A stretch of 64,000 nucleotides of DNA, taken from Zanthoxylum bungeanum. Taxonomy: Eukaryota > Streptophyta > Magnoliopsida > Sapindales > Rutaceae. The stretch covers positions 124,001-188,000 of the forward strand of contig SKCR01038143.1 of the NCBI GenBank assembly GCA_019454045.1, read 5' to 3'. A program made the translations under genes and the position numbers. Shown in pieces: positions 56,981-64,000 of this stretch; position 1 is the stretch's first letter; each line of letters starts with the position of its first letter. The notes beneath the pieces were generated by a model. It had not been told where the DNA came from and searched no databases. It was given only the letters and a program-made list of their open reading frames with translations.

Positions 56981-58919
56981 TGTCGAGTATAAATCAAGTC
57001 CCAAGGATCATTTTAAGCATAAAAACGAGTATGAATACAAGCAAAGGAGGTGCGGAATAACTCACATTGATTGGTTTGGATGCTAGGAAGACCAAAAATG
57101 CACTGCATGTCTCTGCTCGGCAGTGAGCTGCGCACAGGTGGACTGCTCGGCGTTGGTGGTGGTGGTCTCCTCCTTGTTCGGCCATTGATGACCTCCATTG
57201 AAGCTCCAAGCTTCAAGCTTTTCCATGCTCATGAAGACACTTCCCTATCACCTTGGTATGCCTCCTAGAGTGTGCTAGCACTTGGTTTTGCAACAAAAAT
57301 CGTCACTTCATCTCACTGCTTCTCGTTTTCAATCGGAAAAAACAGAAGAAAAGAATGGCTCAAAGCCGTATGTGAGAAGGAGAGAAAAGAGAGGGAGAGG
57401 AAGAGATGCGTAAAAGAGAAGAGTGGAGAGAGAGAGAAAAAGAAATGTAATTAGGTTTTTATATTTTCTAAAATTAATTAAAAACCATTTACATTTCTTT
57501 TAACTTTCCAATTACCAAAAGTCAAAAAAAGTAAAAGCAAAAGTTGCTTTTTCAACTTCTACATCAATCACTCAAATCAAGTGACAACATGTCACATCAC
57601 TCAAAGTGACATTTGATTTGACGCTTGATGTGACTTGCGATTTGACGCACGATTTGACTTGCGTGCCGCACTCGAATTCGAAATGCGAATGCACTCGCAA
57701 ATAATCCCGGGCTCGGGTTCGCTAATTCCAAATTAACGAATTTTCCGTCGCGTCGTAATTAAATGATTACGCCTAGCGAAATCTCTATTCACGTCGATAA
57801 CGAATTAATTCTAAATTAATTCGTTCGCCCGAATTAAAATCCAATTTTAATTCCGCGTCGAAATCCAGTTTCGATTAATATATCGAATATATTAATTTTA
57901 CCGATTAATTCCAAATTAATCGTTCTCTCTCTTTAACGATATTTTATCCGAGATAAAATATCTCCGTAATTAATCCCAGATTAATTTTCTCTCTCATCGA
58001 ATTAATCCCAGATTAATTAAAGTGTGAGTCATACGTCGTCGGTGAATCTTCAGGACCGACCCATGAGATCTCCGGAAATGTTGGCAGCAAATACGGTCGT
58101 CGGACTGTCCGAACACGTAAGTACATTGTATTACGTTTATACCGATTTACAAGACAAGTGTCTGCCCCGTCTGAAGCACATGTCGAATGTCTGGTAACTA
58201 GTCTCTAAAATCGGATATACATGACCTTGTCATAATATCCCGATGGCCGGCCAGCACTTAAGAGACTAATACCGTATCCTGCGTGACATCATCTCCACTA
58301 TGACTGAAGTGATACTTCCGTCTCGACATCACACCCAATACACTACGACTCTCTGATAAACCCAGAAGCGGTGTACGCAGAACCGGTTAAAGCCCTGTAC
58401 CACCAAGACCAAAGTCTACCGATTATCGCAAGTATTAGCGATGCAAGTCTCAGGTTAAGACTATACACACCTACCTTGATTTCGTCCTCCCATAGACACA
58501 AAGTCATAATACCAATGGGATTCCGAGGGGTCTATCCAGAGCGAAGCTGTTTCCCGTACCATCGGTGAAACAAAACCTCCTATCGCACTTGCATAAGTAT
58601 CCAATACTTAAATATATGAGAACTATGCCGTTGTGCCCTCACAACGCGCACAAGTGCAATACTAGCCTATTCCGCATTATCGATATCCTGTCTCGATAAT
58701 ACTCCGGCTAGGGATATTTAATGATTAATCCTTCGTGGACTGATACTGTCTCATATCATCTCAATCCAGGAACTAATCATATGGACCTCTCTTCATTTAT
58801 ACATATATGGTGATCTAATCACAAATGATGAGAGTGCAATTTCCTTGTCACATAGTTAATTTGTACAACAACACCGTGATCTGTACAAATAGTGACGTTA
58901 TGGGTCATATTATCCAACA
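56981..58919 (-). repeat. 3' LTR of C5 with a 148-bp internal deletion
   Basis: Starts TGTCGAGTATAAATCAAG, a fourth U5-side subfamily, and ends TATTATCCAACA. Hairpin array at about 57799-58020. At about 58155 it jumps from TTTACAAGACAAG to TGTCTGCCCCG; in C3 these are separated by the bases 36653-36800. Confidence 0.9.
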
Positions 58920-58932
58920 ATCTCCCACTTGG
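58920..58932 (-). other. polypurine tract of C5
   Basis: Plus strand ATCTCCCACTTGG next to the LTR. Confidence 0.85.
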
Positions 58933-60530
58933 AGCATAGCCAGTCACTCGAGTGTCTAACACCCGAACTATGTACGGTTCGCTCAAATTGCTGAGGAAAG
59001 GGTTTCGTCAGCGGATTTGCGTAATTATCTTTTGACGTGATTTATACGATCATCACATCGCCACGATGTATGATCTGAACGAATCAAATGAATATAGAAG
59101 TATATATCTGGATCGTCGATGAGACCTTTAATTCCTTAGCCTGTGCTGACGCCTAGCTCAGCTGCTAAAAGAACTATATCTAATCTAATTAGATTTATTA
59201 TCGATCCAAATGGCTTCTATTGCTGCCTCAGCTGCAGCAATAATCCGCATTTGTTGTTAATTCGGTAACAGTTATCTTGCTCGGAATATTTCCAGCTTAT
59301 TGTCCCGTTATTCAAACTTTATAGTACCGCAGTATTTACCGGTTTGGAAACTTGCAGCAGTGATCCTAGTCACTTCAAGTTATCCTACTCCATAATTTAA
59401 GAGAGCATCTTTAGTTCTCTAAGATACTAATAGATGTCCTTAACTTCAATCCAATGACTATCACTTGGATTGTCCTGATTGTGACTCCATATGCTCAAAG
59501 CGTATGAGACACCATATCAAGTACATTTTAAATGTACAATTTCCCAGAGAGTGTTAACAACTCCAAATCTATCCCAGTAGATCTTTATTCCTTGAATAAA
59601 GGTTGTTACTCCCCAGAATTCTACGGAGAATTTCTTATGAAAGCCAAGCTTTCACCGATTGCTTTATGGGAATTTCATTTCCAAGAAATGACATATTATC
59701 ATTATTTTACAGGACATTCATGTCAGTGCACTCCCACTAAACCTTTTATATACACAAGAATCATTTCGTTTTCAATTAAATCATACTCCATTATGATTAC
59801 ATCAAAACGAAAATTCCTAGAACCTATGCTTGCTTCAATCCAAACATGGATCGAATAACCTGCAAACCTTGTTTGCTTGTTATGGTACGATAAAACTGAC
59901 AGGATGTTATAAACATCCTCCGAAAGCTTTCCTTTTCAGGAAAGCGATTTTCCGTTAAGCTATCATATTTCATAAATGAAATACACAGCTTTAGCAAGCA
60001 TTATTCAAATGGATTTACAATGGCAACAGGTAAAAGGTTTCGTCGGAATCAACACAATGTTGATAACTCTACCTTTTTCTTCACAAGCCTAGCTTAGTAC
60101 GTTGGTATATTGCCTTCCATGTATGTCTTCCTTGAAGACGTTTAATGTACCAATAGGCACAATGCCTTGTGGTATAACAACTAGTATCCAAAATAGTTGA
60201 TATACATGGAATCCATTTTGGACTCATGACACTTTGTCATAATAGGGAGTCGATACCTTGTATCACTACCTCATACGTAATCAGTTGGTGTACCTTAAAA
60301 GATTAACATCTTTATGAGGTGAGATCAGAAACCTATACCCCAGGTTGTTTTCTGACTCTCTCTGATCTACGCGGTTCTTGTGTACTCTAAGATTAATGGA
60401 ATAGTTTCATCATTGATGAACTATTTATGTTCCATTAGGAATATGTGCCTTGAATAGTATTACTCCGATTTTCATCGAGTTTTACTATCCTCCCACTTAC
60501 CACTGCATGTCTGTATTCCTCTCAGGAAAA
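58933..60530 (-). pseudogene. C5 RNase H and reverse transcriptase remnant, YIDD mutated
   Basis: RNase H block near 59210-59245, RT 59560-60300, linker 60300-60530. Unlike C2 and C3, the catalytic-box region is present (about 59670-59730), but it reads stop-N-N-D where C1 has YIDD. So C5 branched before the C2/C3 deletion. No open frame exceeds about 108 codons, and that one is on the other strand. Confidence 0.85.
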
Positions 60531-60559
60531 CTGCTGAGCAACAATCTAATTGTTCTCTG

Positions 60560-61330
60560 GTGAGATGTATAAGTACTATACTTATGGTTTCCCTTAGGAT
60601 AACATATATTGGCACTTATCCAATTTGGGTCCTTAGTTTGGTATCATCCAAACGTTATGCCTGGCATACCCAAATTATCAGGAATGAGAAACCCAGTTTC
60701 TTTCCCGTTCATATCTAATATGTAATCTGTCAAACAGATTATTATGGAACCTTATTCTAAATAAGTTATTGCACTGTTAAAACTTATCCGTTGAAGGAAA
60801 TAGTAGCTCAGAGCGACTCATGATTAGCCTTATCATGTCTAACATGATTCGGCTAATCTGTTCGGAAACACCGTCACTTTGACGTGTTCCGGGAGGAGTC
60901 CTCATTTGCTTAAGTATTTTCCATTACGGTCTTACCGTGACGGTATAATACTATAGCCGATCTGTTTGTCTATTTCGTGTCGAAACTCTAAAAGTTTCTG
61001 ATTTGTGTTCTTCAAAAGAAACACATAACCATAACGTGACGCCACATCCGTTAAGGTCACGAAATATTCATGTTCACATCTAGCCTAGCTAGATATGGGC
61101 CCACTAACTTCACCATGAATAGGGCTAACAGATCGATGGCACTTACACTATTACCAAGTAAACAGTGTTTCAGGTACTTTACCTAACAAATTAGATTCGT
61201 AGACTTTATTTGAATAGTCAAATCAGTCCTAGTACCCACTCTTCGAAAGGGTGGATATACGAGTCTTGTATAATTGTGTCCCAGACAACAATGCCACAAA
61301 TAAGTCTCTATTGATCAAATCAATTTGAGC
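60560..61330 (-). pseudogene. C5 integrase and pre-integrase remnant
   Basis: Collinear with C2. HSDISGPM-like block near 61090-61125. About 50 bp around 60905, present in C2 and C3 (the GAAAGAATAC...GAAACTTA stretch), are missing. Confidence 0.8.
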
Positions 61331-61579
61331 TATTTATTTGTCAATTTATATGTTTGAGATTTTAATTATATTCAAAATATAAATTCTGTTATTCACATCT
61401 AAATGTGTTTATCTCAGTATCATCTTTATATAATGAAACACTGAGTGTTCTAGAATATAAAGGTTTATCCACAATGGATTAAACACTGATATAGAGATAA
61501 TGTCTCTAGTCAAACGAGTTACATTATAACAGTTCCTAATTTAAGTACACACCCGAAGGGTAGTTCCTAAACTTAGGTA

Positions 61580-61930
61580 TCTACGGTCGATACAGCGACT
61601 TTCGTCCCGTTTCCGATTCGTAGAGCAATCTCAGCTTGAAGTCAGTATCCTGCTCAAAGCAGATTCTGAACATCAATACATATATTTTATGTACCACACT
61701 AAGTATTTAAAATCTAATTTCAATACTAGCTGTGAACATAACTAAGACAAACATTTTCAAAGTAAGAGCCTTGCCTTTCTTTAATTCCTTCGTGTCTGCC
61801 ATATCCAAATGGTAGTCACTTTGGGATATGTCAATTATCTTTTCAATATTTCACAAACCTTGGCCAAGCCTTGGGTTTCGGAATATCGAAACGATGTGCA
61901 CCTCTTGCTACATGCCCAATTGCAAAACTT
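61580..61930 (-). pseudogene. C5 protease and gag end remnant, zinc knuckle deleted
   Basis: Protease-site block near 61660-61730, gag end near 61750-61930. The zinc-knuckle deletion junction at about 61812-61822 is the same as in C2 and C3. Confidence 0.78.
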
Positions 61931-64000
61931 GACTTTATCTCCTCTAGAATAGTCAATTAATTCTCCAAGAATTATAAATTGCAATTTTAATACTTCTTAA
62001 ATCTAAAATTAGATTTATGACAAGTATAATAAATTAAGCATTAAAGTCATCATCACATAAATCTTCCAAAGATTTTATGCTCTACTTATTTTGCTTAATT
62101 TTGGGCTTAAGATATAATAAGTTATTTTATCAAATAAAGTAACCTATTATTTATTCCCAATTTGAAAATTAAATCATTTAAAATATTTTAATCCCAGATT
62201 ATATTTTAAATATCCAACTTTTCAATTTTATCTTGATTACAATAGTCGAACTATTTAATCAACGATTAGTGGTACTATATATATTATAATGATTATAATA
62301 GTCCAACTATATAATCAAATATAATCCAAATTAATTAACCTCAATTACATTGATTACTATAATCCAATTATAAAATCAACTGTAAACTGAAATTAATTAA
62401 TTCAAATATATATTGATTAATATAATCCAATTATATATAATCAAGTATAATACAGTCCAACTGTTTATTAAACAACAATTTAAATATTAGTCCAACTAAC
62501 ATTTAATCTAATGACGAAATAATTTAAATGAGCGCGTATGGCGAGTAATTGAACGAGTATTGCAAATTCAATTCTTGCCTCCCACTATTTTTCATCGAGC
62601 CTCTAACCCTCTGTCGAGTACTCGGGAAACCGTGTTTCCTAGTGGGCTAGGATCCCGTTAAATATCACACAATCTTGACTTTGGCCAACAAATTGTATGA
62701 TAATTAACTAGGTAGATCTCGAAGATCAATTGGATCTCATCCAACTCCTAGATCCAGTAGGTGGACATCCAAGTCCCAAACATATATCTTATATATGCCT
62801 ATACATCGAATGTATACCCTAACCTTTTTCCTCTGAATCAACTAGGCCTTGGCTTTGGCACAACAAACCTAGTGATCCCAGTCAAGCGCGGACCCATTGA
62901 CATGGAAGCTTCGTAATCAATGTCTATGGACAAGATGTGGTCTTGACTTTGGCCAACAAACCACAACTTGGACACGAAACCGATATGGAACAAAGCCTCG
63001 TGATTAAAATACATCTTTGACGGACAAGGGCTTGACTTTGGCCAACAACCCCTGCCAATCTCGGATCTTGAGTAAGAATCACTCAATGGAAGGAAAATAA
63101 ACGCTTGATATTTAACGAGGGTTTTTCGCGTGCAAATTGGCTACCAATTTTAATTATCTTTGTTAAGGTCTCATCATCATACACCCTTAAACATGCATTC
63201 TAAACACATAATAAAGCGCATATGTAAAATAATAATGATATGCGGATGGATATTTTACACATTGATCCTAGATCAAATCTCTCACTTTCTCTCTCCAAGC
63301 TAGCACAAATATTTCTTCTACCCGTTACACTACACTTCTAAAGAAACCTCATATACATATAGGAGAATAGGTGAGAAGAGAATACAAAGAATAGGAGATA
63401 AGGCTGGACTCGCAGGTCCAATTAATAAATCAAATTTATTACAATTTCCAAAATCGCCCCACCCAGCTATATCCATCCGATATACATTATTCAAACATCA
63501 CAACCATGTATTCATACAAGCATGTTATCAATTAATCTAATCAAATTAATTAATCTTGATAATTAGTGATCATCCAATGTTCAAACAAAGATTTGATTTT
63601 GTTCGAGTCAAACTCGTATTGCGAACACGTACTCAAAGTACGATTTCTACGAATTAAATTAAATTACATGATTAAATCCAATTTAATACGTATTTAATTC
63701 TAATTCATTATTTAATTCCAATTAAATATTACACTTTATAAAATAAACCTTTACGACTTAAATTCCAAATTTAATCGTTACGGGTCTCAAAGCCCGATTA
63801 ATATCCAATATTAATTTAATTAAAGTCTAATGGGCTTTTAATTAATTTCTTGAGGCGTGGACTTTTGGTCAACTCGGGTCAAACCCGCAACCAAATTCCA
63901 ATCCGGGAGTTACCCCATAAGCCCATAAATTAATTTAGGCCCATTAGGCCCAATTAAACGTTATTAAAGGTTCATTAGTCGCATTTGGGCCTTTTGGAAG
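61931..64000 (-). other. C5 leader, no gene seen
   Basis: Same layout as the C2 leader: AATCCAATT units (62230-62470), GGAAAC-CGT-GTTTCC hairpin near 62625-62640, CTTGACTTTGGCCAACAA copies (about 62674, 62943 and 63031) and GCCCA motifs from about 63830. It is cut by the window end before the primer-binding site. Confidence 0.7.

Larger units (their letters stand above)
56981..64000 (-). mobile_element. Ty1/copia element C5, 3' portion (runs out of the window)
   Basis: LTR 56981-58919, polypurine tract 58920-58932 and interior to the window end. The interior is collinear with C2 and C3. RNase H, RT, integrase and protease are decayed, the zinc knuckle is deleted, and the YIDD box is present but mutated. 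The 5' LTR is not reached. The preceding AGATA (56976-56980) would be one target duplication. Confidence 0.9.

Noticed and set aside
59532..59858. 108-codon plus-strand frame
   Set aside because: It is the antisense of the decayed C5 reverse transcriptase.

Overview
This window looks like plant nuclear heterochromatin: AT-rich, with no intact host gene, rRNA, tRNA or bacterial-style gene that I can see. Almost all of it is nested LTR retrotransposons. The species cannot be named from the sequence. Evidence for a plant is the Ty1/copia, Tat/Ogre-like, Athila-like and chromovirus-like LTR elements, with typical plant primer-binding sites (initiator-Met, Arg-like and Asp-like complements).

Layout. 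(1) 1-1055: end of a Tat/Ogre-like LTR on the minus strand, inserted into copia element C1 (1056-6399, plus strand, decayed gag-pol plus a 3' LTR). (2) 6400-6516 and 16486-17369: one older repeat, split by copia element C2 (6517-16480, minus strand, two LTRs, target duplication GACTT). (3) 17370-19838 and 31189-31260: one chromovirus-like LTR, split by a non-autonomous Tat/Ogre-like element (19839-31183, target duplication ATTAC) with no coding domain and 2.4 kb of tandem arrays. Its 5' LTR carries a further LTR-like insert (20429-22826). (4) 31261-34385: decayed chromovirus interior, then LTR-like sequence on the minus strand. (5) 34386-51569: copia element C4 (minus). Its 3' LTR is split by copia element C3 (35464-45488, minus, target duplication TGGCT). 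(6) 51570-64000: a stack of insertions. A plus-strand copia LTR (C6) is cut by an Athila-like element (52577-), which is cut by a Tat/Ogre-like LTR (55486-), which is cut by copia element C5 (56981-64000, minus).

All coding sequence is broken. C1 keeps recognisable gag zinc knuckle, protease, integrase, reverse transcriptase (YIDD box) and RNase H segments. C2 and C3 are structurally complete (LTRs, PBS, PPT, target duplications), but both have lost the zinc knuckle and the YIDD box. C5 also lacks the zinc knuckle. They appear to have been copied by proteins made elsewhere.

The most unusual signal is in the copia LTRs and leader. It is a string of short perfect inverted repeats, almost every one with arms of 5-12 bp around exactly three unpaired bases. 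C1 has about 13 in 480 bp and C2 has 8 in 220 bp. The array recurs in all long LTR copies and continues in looser form in the untranslated leader.
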